Origin: Arthrobacter sp. SO3
Lineage (GTDB): Bacteria > Actinomycetota > Actinomycetes > Actinomycetales > Micrococcaceae
Reading direction: 5' to 3'
Assembly (NCBI RefSeq): GCF_020532825.1
Contig: NZ_MQTS01000036.1
Location: 1 to 45,573, forward strand
DNA length: 45,573 nucleotides
Shown here: positions 21,240 through 30,507 of the stretch, in pieces
How the letters are laid out: each line of letters starts with the position of its first letter
How positions within the stretch are numbered: the first letter of the stretch is position 1
The notes under the pieces: generated by a model
What the model was told of the DNA's origin: nothing
Seen by the model: the letters and a program-made list of their open reading frames with translations, nothing else
The model's database searches: none
Made by a program: the position numbers and the translations under genes

Positions 21240-23120
21240 ATGGAAGTCGCGCTTGGATTGCTTGCACTCACATCGGTAATCTGCGCGGGCAGCGCCCTGG
21301 GCCGGAAGATCAATGTCTCCGTGCCCCTGGTGCTGGTGCTGGCAGGCGTCGTCGGTTCGTTTCTGCCGTTCATCCCGGACATCGATTTGAACCCCGAACT
21401 GGTCCTGGTGGGGTTGCTGCCGCCCCTGCTTTACGCCGCGGCGCTGCAGACATCGCTGTTCGATTTCGGCTCCAACCGGCGCGACATCGGCTTGCTCTCG
21501 GTCGGCTACGTCATTTTTGGCACGATCGCAGTGGGCTTCATCGTCTGGTGGCTGTTCCCCGAGATTCCCCTGGCTGCCGCTATTGCCCTCGGCGCCGTCG
21601 TGGCACCGCCGGACGCCGTCGCGGCGACTGCCATAGCGCGCAAGGTGGGCATGCCCCGCCGGATCGTCACCATCCTCGAAGGCGAGTCCTTGGTCAACGA
21701 CGCCACCGCCCTGGTCTGCCTGCGGGCGGCTATCGCCGCCATCGCGGGGTCCGTCTCAGCGGCCGGGTTGGCCGTAGGGTTCCTCCTGGCGGCCGGCGGC
21801 GGGCTGGCGGTCGGGCTGGCCGCGGCCTTCGTGCTGACACAACTGCGCAAGCGGATCCGGAACGTCGCGATCAACACCTCCATTTCCCTGATGGCACCCT
21901 TTGTCGCCTACCTCCCGGCGGAGGCAATCCACGCCTCCGGAGTGCTCGCCGTCGTCGTTACGGGTCTGGTGATGGGCACCAAGGCGCCGTCCATGCCCAA
22001 TGGCGCAGCGCGGCTGAGCCAGCGCAGCAACTGGCACACGGTGCAGTTCCTGCTTGAGAACGCGGTCTTCCTGCTGATCGGGCTCCAGGTCAGGACCATC
22101 ATTGAGGGGGTCCAGGGCGACTCGCTGGGGGCATCCCGGATCTGGGCCGGCTGTGCCGTGATCCTGCTGTCGGTGCTGCTGGTCCGGCCGCTCTGGGTGT
22201 TCCCCGCGACCTACCTGCCGCGGCTGGTTCCGGCCATTCGGCGGAAGGACCCGGCTCCGCCGTGGCAATACGCCGCGATAGTCTCCTGGGCCGGCATGCG
22301 CGGTGTGGTCACCCTCGCGGCGGTGCTGGTGCTGCCGGCGGACCTGGAACACCGTTCGGTGTTGATTCTGGCAGCCATGGTGGTGGTCGGCGGAACCCTG
22401 ACGCTGCAGGGCTTCACCCTGCCCGCCCTGGTCCGGCTGCTGCGGGTGCAGGGACCGGACCAGCGTGAAGATGCCCTGAACCAGGCGTCCCTGATGCAAC
22501 TGGCCACGGCGGCGGGCATGGAGCGGCTGCAGGAACTCCGGACCGATGCCGACCCGCCCGAAGTCGTGGCGATGCTCAAACGGCGGACCCAGGAACGCGG
22601 GCTGGCGGCCTGGGAGCGCCTCGGCCGGCCTTCGTCGGAGGCCGCAACGCCGAGCCAGCGCTATGCCCACCTGCGGCTGGCGATGCTGGACGCTGAAAGG
22701 GACAAGGTCCTGGAGCTGCGGCGGGGCGGCGGGTACCCGCATGAGGTCCTCAGCTCGGTCCTGGACCGGCTGGACGTTGAGGAATCGATGCTGGACGCGG
22801 CAGTGGAGGACCTGGACATGTCCAGCGGCGGCGGCGAGGGTATCGCCCAGCCGGGCGGGATCTGCGCACACCTGGAATCCGCGCGGGGCCCCGGGGTTCC
22901 CCGGGTTCCGGATGACCCTTCTTGCGCGGAATGCGTCCGGGAAGGTACGACGCCGGTCCACCTAAGAATGTGCCTGGCCTGCGGCACCGTGGGGTGCTGC
23001 GATTCGTCGCCAGGAACCCATGCCTCCAAGCATTTCGCCGCGACCGGCCATCCCGTTATGCGGAGCATCGAACCGGGCGAGGACTGGCGCTGGTGCTACG
23101 AGGACGACCTTCTGGGCTGA
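21240..23120 (+). CDS. CPA1 Na+/H+ antiporter with C-terminal UBP zinc finger
   Basis: A 626-residue membrane protein. Residues 1-415 form a CPA1-type cation/proton antiporter with about 12 helices, including GAVVAPPDAVAATAIA and the ILEGESLVNDATALV motif whose Asp is ion-binding in the family. Residues 420-535 form a charged cytosolic helical region. Residues 541-626 form a UBP-type zinc finger: Cys542, His544, Cys562, Cys565, Cys578, Cys581, Cys586/587, His594, His598, His604. In eukaryotes this finger binds the ubiquitin tail; its bacterial role is unknown. The start is ATG 21240 with a weak ribosome site. Exports Na+ or K+ in exchange for H+ by family inference. Confidence 0.93.
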   Translation: MEVALGLLALTSVICAGSALGRKINVSVPLVLVLAGVVGSFLPFIPDIDLNPELVLVGLLPPLLYAAALQTSLFDFGSNRRDIGLLSVGYVIFGTIAVGFIVWWLFPEIPLAAAIALGAVVAPPDAVAATAIARKVGMPRRIVTILEGESLVNDATALVCLRAAIAAIAGSVSAAGLAVGFLLAAGGGLAVGLAAAFVLTQLRKRIRNVAINTSISLMAPFVAYLPAEAIHASGVLAVVVTGLVMGTKAPSMPNGAARLSQRSNWHTVQFLLENAVFLLIGLQVRTIIEGVQGDSLGASRIWAGCAVILLSVLLVRPLWVFPATYLPRLVPAIRRKDPAPPWQYAAIVSWAGMRGVVTLAAVLVLPADLEHRSVLILAAMVVVGGTLTLQGFTLPALVRLLRVQGPDQREDALNQASLMQLATAAGMERLQELRTDADPPEVVAMLKRRTQERGLAAWERLGRPSSEAATPSQRYAHLRLAMLDAERDKVLELRRGGGYPHEVLSSVLDRLDVEESMLDAAVEDLDMSSGGGEGIAQPGGICAHLESARGPGVPRVPDDPSCAECVREGTTPVHLRMCLACGTVGCCDSSPGTHASKHFAATGHPVMRSIEPGEDWRWCYEDDLLG

Positions 23121-23164
23121 CAGCGGCACGAAATATCCCGGGCCGGCCCGGTGTTGGTCCGGAC

Positions 23165-23806
23165 ATGACAACAATGGGAATCATCGGTGCAGGACACATT
23201 GGCAGCCAGCTTGCGCGCAAGGCGGTGCAGCTCGGGTACGACGTGGTGATCAGCAACTCCCGCGGCCCGGAAACCCTCACGGAGCTCGTGGCGGAGCTGG
23301 GCCCGCATGCCCGGGCAGCGACGGCGGCCGAGGCAGCGGCGGCGGGCGACTTCGCCGTCGTCACCGTGCCGCTGAAGAGCATCGGCGCCGTCCCGGTGGA
23401 GCCGCTGGCCGGCAAGATCGTGCTCGACACGAACAACTATTACTGGGAGCGGGACGGCCGCTTCCCGGCACTGGACAAGGGCGAGACCACCACCTCGGAA
23501 CTTCTGCAGCTACACCTGCCCGCGTCCAAGGTCGCCAAGGCGTTCAACCACATCATGTCCACGCAGATCAGCACCGACGGGACGCCCGCCGGCACACCAA
23601 ACCGCCGCGCCCTTGCCACGGCCAGCGACTTCCCGGAGGCTGCGGAACTCGTCACCAGGCTCTACGACGAGTTTGGCTTCGACACGGTCAACATCGGCCC
23701 GCTGTCCGAGAGCTGGCGTGTGGAGCGGGACCGCCCGGCCTATGTCGTGCGGCAGAACGCTGCCGAACTCACGGACAACCTGGCCCGGGCGCCACGCACC
23801 ATCTAA
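23165..23806 (+). CDS. NADPH/F420-type oxidoreductase (NAD-binding)
   Basis: A 213-residue member of the NADP oxidoreductase/coenzyme F420-dependent family. It begins with the Rossmann motif MGIIGAGHIGSQLARKA, continues VVISNSRGPETL and VVTVPLKSIGAV, then LDTNNYYWERDG and KAFNHIMSTQI. Full F420:NADPH reductases share this core; others in the family are uncharacterised reductases, so F420 use is possible but not proven. It lies 45 bases after the antiporter gene on the same strand with a weak ribosome site. Confidence 0.9.
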   Translation: MTTMGIIGAGHIGSQLARKAVQLGYDVVISNSRGPETLTELVAELGPHARAATAAEAAAAGDFAVVTVPLKSIGAVPVEPLAGKIVLDTNNYYWERDGRFPALDKGETTTSELLQLHLPASKVAKAFNHIMSTQISTDGTPAGTPNRRALATASDFPEAAELVTRLYDEFGFDTVNIGPLSESWRVERDRPAYVVRQNAAELTDNLARAPRTI

Positions 23807-23827
23807 GGCCGCGGCGGCGGTGCGGTT

Positions 23828-23852
23828 GACGGCGGTGTGCCGAGCCGCCGTC
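23828..23852 (+). terminator. Possible hairpin terminator
   Basis: GACGGCGG (23828-23835) pairs with CCGCCGTC (23845-23852) around a 9-base loop, 22 bases after the oxidoreductase stop and before the glycosyltransferase gene. There is no T-tract. It marks a plausible boundary between the two transcripts. Confidence 0.45.
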
Positions 23853-23951
23853 GGCCCTGTCCGGGTGGTCCGCAGGTCCGGGTGTGCGCGATCCCGAGCT
23901 GCGCCCTTCGCTCCCCGGCAAGGCGCTTGCGTGGTCCAGTACACTCGTGCA

Positions 23952-25121
23952 ATGAGGCTTCTGTACATCACAGAATGTGTGCCCAATCGGGACCCCGTGT
24001 TCGGTGACGGCAGCTCGATGATTCCTTATGAGATTCTGCGGAATCTGCCGGCCGACGTGGCAGTGACCCTGCTGACATATTCGGGCCCGGTCGGGCTGCC
24101 GGATGAGGTCCGCAGCCGCTGCGAAGCGGCGCAGGTCCTGACCCCCCGGAGCCGCAAGGCGGCGCTCGTGAGGTCCTTTGCCGGGCTGGACGGGGTAGGA
24201 AAGCACGAACGGGCCACGGCGGAAGCCATTTCGACGGCGGCCAGGCTGTCGGCGCGCAGCGATGCCACCCTCATCCACGGCCCGCACGCGCTCTTCCTCG
24301 CCCGGCATGTGCGGGGACCGGTTGTGCTGCAGACAGTCGACCCCTGGTCGATCCGGACCGGGATGGACACCGCCATTGCGCCACGTTTCCTGCGGCCGGC
24401 CTACCGGCTCAGGGAGCGCCGGACACTTCAGGCAGAGCACCGGCTGCCCGCACGGGCCCGGCTCCTCACCGTGGGGGCCAAGGACGCCCTCGAATGGTCC
24501 CAACGCCTGGGGCGGCCGGTACGGAGCATCCCGAACGGAGCCGAGCAGGCCCGCCGGGACGCCGCAAGGCAGGCCGGCCCGGTGGTCTGCTTCGTCGGCA
24601 GCCTGAATTACGGGCCCAACATCGACAGCGCGAAAGTCCTGATCAGCACGATCGCTCCCCTGGTGTGGGAGCAGGTACCGGACGCCCGGTTTGTCATCGC
24701 CGGGCGTCGTCCCGGGCCCGAGGTCCTTGCCCTGGCCGGCCCCCGGGTGGACGTTCTGGCCAATGTGCCGTCGGTCCTCGACGTGTTCCAATCCGCCGAC
24801 GTGGCAGCCTTTCCCGACGAACACGGCGTCGGGATCCGGAACTCCGTCCGTGAGGCGCTGGCCGCCGGACTGGCCGTGGTTGCCACGCCGGTCGCCGCCC
24901 GCGAACAGGACCCGCATCCCCTCCTGACCATCGAACAGGACACCGGGAGGTTTGCCAGGCACGTTGTGGACCGGCTGAGGGGGACCCGGCCGGGCCCTGC
25001 AGGGCGTGATGCCGAAGCCGTCCGGACCTGGCAGACAGTCACGCAGGAGTATCTGGCGGAGCTCCGCAGCGCGATCCATCCGGGCAGCGCCGGTCTGCCG
25101 CTTGGAAGCTCGCCGGCATGA
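23952..25121 (+). CDS. GT4-like glycosyltransferase
   Basis: A 389-residue GT-B glycosyltransferase. The N-terminal half starts MRLLYITECVPN and has GDGSSMIPYEILRNLP; the C-terminal half carries the donor-site features VVCFVGSLNYGPNIDSAKVL, PDARFVIAGRRPG and, near 300, EHGVGIRNSVREALAAGLAVVATPVA. It probably adds a sugar to a lipid-linked oligosaccharide at the cytosolic membrane face. Its stop overlaps the start of the flippase gene (ATGA), so enzyme and transporter are co-translated. It is the first plus-strand gene of the polysaccharide-like locus. Confidence 0.9.
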   Translation: MRLLYITECVPNRDPVFGDGSSMIPYEILRNLPADVAVTLLTYSGPVGLPDEVRSRCEAAQVLTPRSRKAALVRSFAGLDGVGKHERATAEAISTAARLSARSDATLIHGPHALFLARHVRGPVVLQTVDPWSIRTGMDTAIAPRFLRPAYRLRERRTLQAEHRLPARARLLTVGAKDALEWSQRLGRPVRSIPNGAEQARRDAARQAGPVVCFVGSLNYGPNIDSAKVLISTIAPLVWEQVPDARFVIAGRRPGPEVLALAGPRVDVLANVPSVLDVFQSADVAAFPDEHGVGIRNSVREALAAGLAVVATPVAAREQDPHPLLTIEQDTGRFARHVVDRLRGTRPGPAGRDAEAVRTWQTVTQEYLAELRSAIHPGSAGLPLGSSPA

Positions 25122-26569
25122 CATACGCTCCCGGTGAACTGGCCCGGACCGGTGTCCGGGGGGCCATCTGGCAGGGGCTGGCCTTCGCCGGCGGGAAAAT
25201 CATTGTCCTGGTGACCACCATCGTGCTGGCCCGGCTGCTCTCTCCCGAGGAGTACGGCCTGGTGGCCCTGGCGCTGGTCCTGATGGGCTACGCCGAGACC
25301 ATTGCCGACGCCGGAGTGGCCCAGGCGCTGGTATACCTGCCACGCACCGGTGTCATTGCCAGATCCGCGCTGCTGATCTCCGTGGTGCTCGGCTCACTCC
25401 TGGGCCTGGGCGCCTTCCTTGCCGGCCCCCTCATTGCGCAGATCTTCAACCTTCCGGACGTGGAACCACTGGTCCAGGTGCTGGGGATCTCCGTGCTGGC
25501 CACCTCGCTCGGCGCCGTCCCCGAGGCCCTGCTGCGCCGCGACCTGCAATTCAAGAAGCTCACGGCGGCTCCCGTTATCCGTGCCGCAACGATGGGCACC
25601 GTGACCCTTGCCCTGGCATTTTCGGGCCACGGGGCCATGTCGCTGGCGGTGGGAACGGCTGCCGGTTCCGTCGCCTACGCAGCCACGTGCTGGTTCCTGG
25701 TTGGCCGGCGTGCACCGTGGCAGATCTGGCGTGTTCGCAGGGACGCACTCCAAGCCAATGTGAAATACGGCGCCCCGGTCGCCGGCAGCAGCATCCTGGC
25801 CCGGCTGATCTTCGACATCGACTACCTCATCATCGGCCTTCTACTCGGGGCGCATGCGCTGGGCTTCTACACGCTGGCTTTCCGCCTGCCGGAGGTGCTG
25901 ATCCTCAACGTCTTCTTCGTGCTGTCGACCGTGCTCTTTCCCCTCTACGCCCAGGTGCGCGGCGAGCCGGACCGGCTCCGGTCCGGCTACCTGACCAGCG
26001 TGCGGATCCAGTCCCTCTACGGGGTGACCACCGGGGTGGGGCTGGCGGTCGTCGCGCCCATTGTGGTGCCGCTGGTCTTCGGCGAGAAATGGATGGAGGC
26101 CGTGCTGCCGCTGGTCTTCCTCGCCCTCTACGCCGCGGCCCGTTCCCTGGGCGCTGGTGCCAACGACGTGTACAAGGCGATCGGCCGTCCGGGCCTCTCG
26201 ATCTGGGTTTCGCTGGTACGGCTTGTCATCCTGCTGCCGGTCCTGCTGTACGCCACCCAGTGGGGCATCGTGGGCGTCGCCTGCGCACAGTTCGTCGTCG
26301 CTGTGGTCTTCGCCGTCGGCATGCAGCTCGTGGCCGCCAATGTCATCGAGTTGCGGGCCCGCGAACTGCTCCGCGCCGTGGCTCCCGGGCTGGTCTGCGG
26401 GGCGGCCGTGGCGGTCGCGGGACTTGGCGTCCTGGCTGCGCCGGTCCTGGGCGGAGTGACCACCCTGGTCCTGGTTGTTCCCACGGCCATTGCCGTGGTC
26501 TACGCGATTATTCGCTTCGGCTTCCGGCCCCTGCACGATGAGCTGGTTCAGCTGGTCCGGCGCCGCTGA
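25118..26569 (+). CDS. Lipopolysaccharide/oligosaccharide flippase (MOP family)
   Basis: A 483-residue polytopic protein with about 12-14 helices, resembling Wzx/PST-type exporters (Polysacc_synt_3). Typical features are GAIWQGLAFAGGKIIVLV at the N-terminus, LLSPEEYGLVALALVLMGYAE, EALLRRDLQFKKL, KYGAPVAGSSILARLIFDIDYLIIG and FYTLAFRLPEVL. It would flip undecaprenyl-linked glycans across the membrane. The start overlaps the glycosyltransferase stop; it ends 22 bases from the convergent minus-strand gene. Confidence 0.92.
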   Translation: MTYAPGELARTGVRGAIWQGLAFAGGKIIVLVTTIVLARLLSPEEYGLVALALVLMGYAETIADAGVAQALVYLPRTGVIARSALLISVVLGSLLGLGAFLAGPLIAQIFNLPDVEPLVQVLGISVLATSLGAVPEALLRRDLQFKKLTAAPVIRAATMGTVTLALAFSGHGAMSLAVGTAAGSVAYAATCWFLVGRRAPWQIWRVRRDALQANVKYGAPVAGSSILARLIFDIDYLIIGLLLGAHALGFYTLAFRLPEVLILNVFFVLSTVLFPLYAQVRGEPDRLRSGYLTSVRIQSLYGVTTGVGLAVVAPIVVPLVFGEKWMEAVLPLVFLALYAAARSLGAGANDVYKAIGRPGLSIWVSLVRLVILLPVLLYATQWGIVGVACAQFVVAVVFAVGMQLVAANVIELRARELLRAVAPGLVCGAAVAVAGLGVLAAPVLGGVTTLVLVVPTAIAVVYAIIRFGFRPLHDELVQLVRRR

Positions 26570-26590
26570 GCCCGAACAGCCCGAATAGAC

Positions 26591-28465
26591 TCAGGCTGGG
26601 CGCTCCCGGTTCTCCGGCCGGCGGCCCGTCACGGTGCCCTCCGGGACCGCCACGTCGAACAAGCGGACCATCAGGGCCAACCGTGCCATTACGGCCTTGG
26701 CCAATCCGAAGCGGACTCCCTGGTGCAGCGACAGGGTGTCCAGGACCGCGGTGGACGACGCCGTCGGCACCAGGCGTCCCGGGCTGTCCAGACTCGTCGC
26801 GTGCCAGTAGACGCTGACGTCCTCGAATCCGTGCCGCTCAAACGTGCGCTTCCACCCGGCCAGCGTGCGCGGGCCGGAGCGCCGGAGGAACGACCGCTTC
26901 ACCTGGGCGCAGATCCACCCGCCGGGCTGCACCGCGGCCGCGGCGTCCTCGAAAAGCGGCAGGGCAGGCTCCCTGAGCAGCACGACTTCACATGAAGCTG
27001 CCGGGGTGCCGTCGCGGGGCGACTGGATGCGGACGGCGCCGGGGTCCAGCAGATGGAGCGCCGCCATCAGGTCCGGGCCCACAGCGCCGCCGTACCCCAC
27101 GCTGCGTGGCTGCAGCACCGGCAGCAGGAAGCGCCAGTCGAGCAGCCGCCACAGGTGCAGCGAGAGCGCCGCCGCATCGCCCGGAGCTGCCTCGGGGTTC
27201 TCCGGCGTCCCGGGGCACATGCTGCCCCACACCGTTTTCGTGGCCAGCCGCTGGACCAGGTGCTGGGGCTGTCCGGCGTCGAGAATGCGGGATCCCGGCA
27301 GCCTGTCGGCCAGCTGGAGATAGGACTGCCGCCATTTCTCCAAAATTTCCGCCGTGTGTTCGCCCTTGCGGGTGAACATCACCTCACCCGGAACGTCCAG
27401 GATCAGCAGGAGGTCAGGAGCCGCAGCCAACCGCACAGCCAGGGCGTTGGACAGACCGGTCTTGGCTTTACTGTCCGCAGCACCCGGCAGCAGGGCGTCA
27501 TAGGCTACCCGGTCCATCAGCACCACGCGTCCGCGGAACCGGTGGTACCGGGCGGCCATACCGCCTTTGAGGACCCGGAACATCTTCTTCGTGGTTCGTC
27601 CCCCGGGGACCCGGTGGAGCCAGGCGTCCCAGGGACCGGCACCCCACAGTCCCATATAGACGTAAGCGGTGGGGATCGGGAACTCGGCGCGCAGGCCGTG
27701 GAGCAGTGTGGTCTTGCCGGCGCCGTCAGGGGCCATGACACCCACCACGAGCCCCCGGCCCGGGAGCCTCGGGCTGAGCTGGCGCAGGGCACGGTTCGCC
27801 AGGGCGAGTGACTGGGTGCGCAGGGGCGCTGCGGCGGTCCAGTCGGACCTCAGCCGGGCGGCCATGGCGGGCGCATCGTCGAACCTGCCGGACCGCACCA
27901 GTTCCAGCAGTTGCGTGGCGGCACCTGCCCCGCCGCGCTGATCCAGGTACTGGGCGATGCGGTCCCCCGGCGACGCGACGGCGGCGGCGGCCTGGGCGGT
28001 TTCCTTACGCTGCGGCTGGATCTCCCCTTTGTCCAGCGCCAGATGGAGCAGCTGCAGCCATGCCTGGTCCGGCGGGGCCGGCATCCACAACCCGCCGTTC
28101 CGGACGCGCCGCTCGAGGCAGCCCGGAGCCAAGGGGGTCCGCCACTGCTGGAAAGGCCCGAAGGAGATTTCCGTGACAATGTCCAATTTCAGCCACAGCT
28201 CACCGGACTCCGCGTAGCCGAAGTAGAAGCGGTGGCTGCCGTGTCCGGTGGCCCGCACCCGGCAGAGCCCGATCCCGTTCATCAGCCCGTCCAGGGCCGG
28301 CAGCATCTCGGGTGCCACCAGGATGTCGACGTCGCCGGAGGGCGCGGCGAGGTCGTCCTCGCCGCGCAGCAGGACCCAGGGAAGCCCCGTTCCGTCAAGG
28401 GCGTGAAAAGCCCTGGCCACCGTCGGGTGCACGTCCGGCTGGCCGGTGCGCGGGTCGGCAGTCAT
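26591..28465 (-). CDS. Nucleotidyltransferase-kinase-methyltransferase-like fusion
   Basis: A 624-residue three-part protein of unknown function. Residues 25-135 resemble a nucleotidyltransferase fold with LLRGEDDL and the acid pair Asp45/Asp47 (GDVDILV). Residues 237-410 form a thymidylate-kinase-like P-loop domain with Walker A APDGAGKTT (245-253), VYMGLWGAG and an MDR motif (317-319). Residues 435-605 look like a degenerate SAM-methyltransferase fold (HLLDPGAVRI, VQPGGWICAQV, RHGFEDVSVYWHA). The first two parts share a paralogue at 32786. ATG 28465 has no good ribosome site of its own but overlaps the stop of a 21-codon upstream ORF. Its place among polysaccharide genes suggests a role in making or modifying the glycan. 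Confidence 0.85.
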   Translation of the reverse strand: MTADPRTGQPDVHPTVARAFHALDGTGLPWVLLRGEDDLAAPSGDVDILVAPEMLPALDGLMNGIGLCRVRATGHGSHRFYFGYAESGELWLKLDIVTEISFGPFQQWRTPLAPGCLERRVRNGGLWMPAPPDQAWLQLLHLALDKGEIQPQRKETAQAAAAVASPGDRIAQYLDQRGGAGAATQLLELVRSGRFDDAPAMAARLRSDWTAAAPLRTQSLALANRALRQLSPRLPGRGLVVGVMAPDGAGKTTLLHGLRAEFPIPTAYVYMGLWGAGPWDAWLHRVPGGRTTKKMFRVLKGGMAARYHRFRGRVVLMDRVAYDALLPGAADSKAKTGLSNALAVRLAAAPDLLLILDVPGEVMFTRKGEHTAEILEKWRQSYLQLADRLPGSRILDAGQPQHLVQRLATKTVWGSMCPGTPENPEAAPGDAAALSLHLWRLLDWRFLLPVLQPRSVGYGGAVGPDLMAALHLLDPGAVRIQSPRDGTPAASCEVVLLREPALPLFEDAAAAVQPGGWICAQVKRSFLRRSGPRTLAGWKRTFERHGFEDVSVYWHATSLDSPGRLVPTASSTAVLDTLSLHQGVRFGLAKAVMARLALMVRLFDVAVPEGTVTGRRPENRERPA

Positions 28466-28527
28466 GAGCGCCGCCGTCGGGCGTGTCCCGGCGGCATCCG
28501 GGCGTCGCTGCGAAGCGATAGGACCAT
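28462..28527 (-). CDS. 21-codon upstream ORF coupled to the fusion gene
   Basis: An ATG at 28527 is preceded, 10 bases away, by a near-perfect AAGGAGG (28538-28544). It opens 21 codons (MVLSLRSDARMPPG, then an Arg-rich end HARRRRS), and its TGA overlaps the ATG of the fusion gene (ATGA). The downstream gene has no ribosome site of its own, so its translation probably depends on this ORF. It could be a leader peptide with a regulatory role or only a coupling device. The frame upstream of the main ATG has no in-frame start codon, which argues against a longer main protein. Confidence 0.55.
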   Translation of the reverse strand: MVLSLRSDARMPPGHARRRRS

Positions 28528-28762
28528 GGGCGTGAGACCTCCTTGGCCGGGTTACCAGTTAGCTGCCACGAGGAACTGCTCGCCACCGCAATCAACTACT
28601 TCAATCACCAAACACCAGCGACTAAACAGCCGTGGTAGCTGAAGCCTACGGTCTGCACCGCCGGGTGTCACCAGTAGCGGCTTCTGGCCCGGGCTGTCTG
28701 GATCTACTTGAGCAGGGCGGGCTTTCCACGAGTACCTACCCGCCAAGCCAGACCGGCGCCGG

Positions 28763-30451
28763 TCAGAGCGCCGGCAGCACCCTTTCGCTCACCTGCTTGC
28801 GCAGGATCTTGCCGAGCATCGAACGCGGCATGTCAGGGATGGCAACGATCCGCTTGGGAACCTTGTACCCGGCGAGGTGCTCGCGGCAGTGACTGCGGAG
28901 GGCGTCCTCGTCCAGCGTGGCGCCAGGTTCAAGCTCGACGGCGGCGACCACCATCTCGCCTCCCCGCTCGAGTGGTTTGCCGACGACGGCAGCGTCCTTG
29001 ATGTCCGGGTGCAGGCGCAGCACCGACTCCACTTCGGTGGGTGAGACGTTGAAGCCGCCGGTGATGATGAGCTCCTTGGCCCGGTCGACGATCGTGGTGA
29101 AACCGTCCTCGTCCACGGTCACCACATCGCCGGTCCGCAGCCAGCCGTCGGCGGTGAGGGTCTTGGCTGTTTCCTCCGGGTTGTTCCAATAGCCCTGGAA
29201 CACCTGCGGGCCTTTCAGCAGCAGCTCCCCCGGCTCGCCCGGCGTCACCTCGACCGTGGGATCGTGCAGGTCGACGACCTTCATGGTGGTCGAGGGGAAT
29301 GGGACGCCAATGGTGCCGTTCCGGCGTGTGGGGTGGAAGGGGTTGCCCAGCGCCACCGGGGAGGACTCGGTCATGCCATAGCCCTCCACGAGCAGCCCGC
29401 CGGAGACCGATTCCCACAGCTCCACCACATGATCCGGCAGGTTCATTGCCCCGGAGATGCAGTACTTGCAGGACCGGAGCGAGATGCCCTTCTCTTTGGC
29501 GGCCATGGCGGTGCGCTCGTAGATCGGCGGGACCGCGCAGTAGACCGTGGCCGGCGACTTTTTCATGGCAGCCAGCACCAGGTCCGGGTCGAACTTGGGG
29601 AAGAGTACCAGGAGGCCCTGCTTGCGGATGCCGTAGGTGAGATAAAGCGTCATGCCGAAGGCATGGAACATCGGCAGGATCGCGTAGAAGACTTCCTTGC
29701 GGTACTCGGCCCCCTGCATCCAGGCCTCACCCTGCAGGGCGTTGGAGTACAGGTTGAAGTGGGTGAGCATGGCGCCCTTGGGACGGCCGGTGGTTCCCGA
29801 GGTGTACTGGATCGCGGCGAGGTCATCAACCGAGGGGCGGGGATGTTCCGGATCGAGGCGGCCGTGGCTGAGGAGTTGCTTCCACGGGATGGTTCCCGGC
29901 GCAGGGCTGGTCAGCGCCGCACGGGACTCCCGCAGTTTCTTGACGGGCAGGTTCAGCGCAAGGCGCTTGACGGCGGGAAACGCCTCCAGGAGGTTCACGG
30001 AAACCACATGGTCGATCTCGACGTCGGCCGGGAAGTCACGGATGGCCGCCGCGGCCTTGTCCCAGGTGATGACGACGCGGGCCTGGTGGTCCTCGAACTG
30101 GTGGCGGAGTTCCCGGGAGGTGTATAGCGGGTTGTGTTCGACGACGACGGCGCCAAGGCGCAGTACCGCGTAAAAGGCGACGACGTGCTGCGGGCAGTTC
30201 GGCAGGATCAGGGCCACCCGGTCACCGGCGCGGACACCCAGCCGGCGCAGGCCCTCGGCGGCCCGGTCGACCTGTTCGCCGAGTTCGGTGTAGCTGGTCC
30301 GCCGGCCGAAGAACTCCAGCGCGGGGGCACTTCCAGCCTCAGCCACGGACCGTTCCAGCATGGCGACGAGCGACTCGGTGGGCAATTCGATGTCAGCCGG
30401 GACGCCCGGCTGGTAGTTCTTCACCCAGGGCTGCTGATCCGTGTTCTCCAT
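28763..30451 (-). CDS. Long-chain fatty-acid-CoA ligase (AMP-forming)
   Basis: A 562-residue ANL-superfamily enzyme. The AMP-binding loop is YTSGTTGRPKGAMLTH, the adenine motif is GYGMTESSPVALG, the hinge region is GWLRTGDVVTVDEDG, and the catalytic lysine is in MLGKILRKQV near the C-terminus. It activates a carboxylic acid, probably fatty, to acyl-CoA via an acyl-AMP. ATG 30451 is used; a GTG two codons upstream is the alternative. It lies 56 bases downstream of the P450 gene on the same strand. It may be ordinary lipid metabolism or may supply an acyl group to the glycoconjugate. Confidence 0.92.
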   Translation of the reverse strand: MENTDQQPWVKNYQPGVPADIELPTESLVAMLERSVAEAGSAPALEFFGRRTSYTELGEQVDRAAEGLRRLGVRAGDRVALILPNCPQHVVAFYAVLRLGAVVVEHNPLYTSRELRHQFEDHQARVVITWDKAAAAIRDFPADVEIDHVVSVNLLEAFPAVKRLALNLPVKKLRESRAALTSPAPGTIPWKQLLSHGRLDPEHPRPSVDDLAAIQYTSGTTGRPKGAMLTHFNLYSNALQGEAWMQGAEYRKEVFYAILPMFHAFGMTLYLTYGIRKQGLLVLFPKFDPDLVLAAMKKSPATVYCAVPPIYERTAMAAKEKGISLRSCKYCISGAMNLPDHVVELWESVSGGLLVEGYGMTESSPVALGNPFHPTRRNGTIGVPFPSTTMKVVDLHDPTVEVTPGEPGELLLKGPQVFQGYWNNPEETAKTLTADGWLRTGDVVTVDEDGFTTIVDRAKELIITGGFNVSPTEVESVLRLHPDIKDAAVVGKPLERGGEMVVAAVELEPGATLDEDALRSHCREHLAGYKVPKRIVAIPDMPRSMLGKILRKQVSERVLPAL

Positions 30452-30507
30452 GGTCACATCTTGCCGTGAACCGCGTGCCGTCGGCGAATCTGAGGGCAGC
30501 CTTGCGG

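Noticed and set aside
21756..22961. 401-codon open frame on the minus strand opposite the antiporter
   Set aside because: Shadow of the antiporter coding strand; no homology, and it crosses the membrane-segment codons of the real gene.
23769..25124. 451-codon minus-strand frame opposite the GT4-like gene
   Set aside because: Shadow frame; the plus-strand protein has clear glycosyltransferase motifs and is coupled to the flippase gene.
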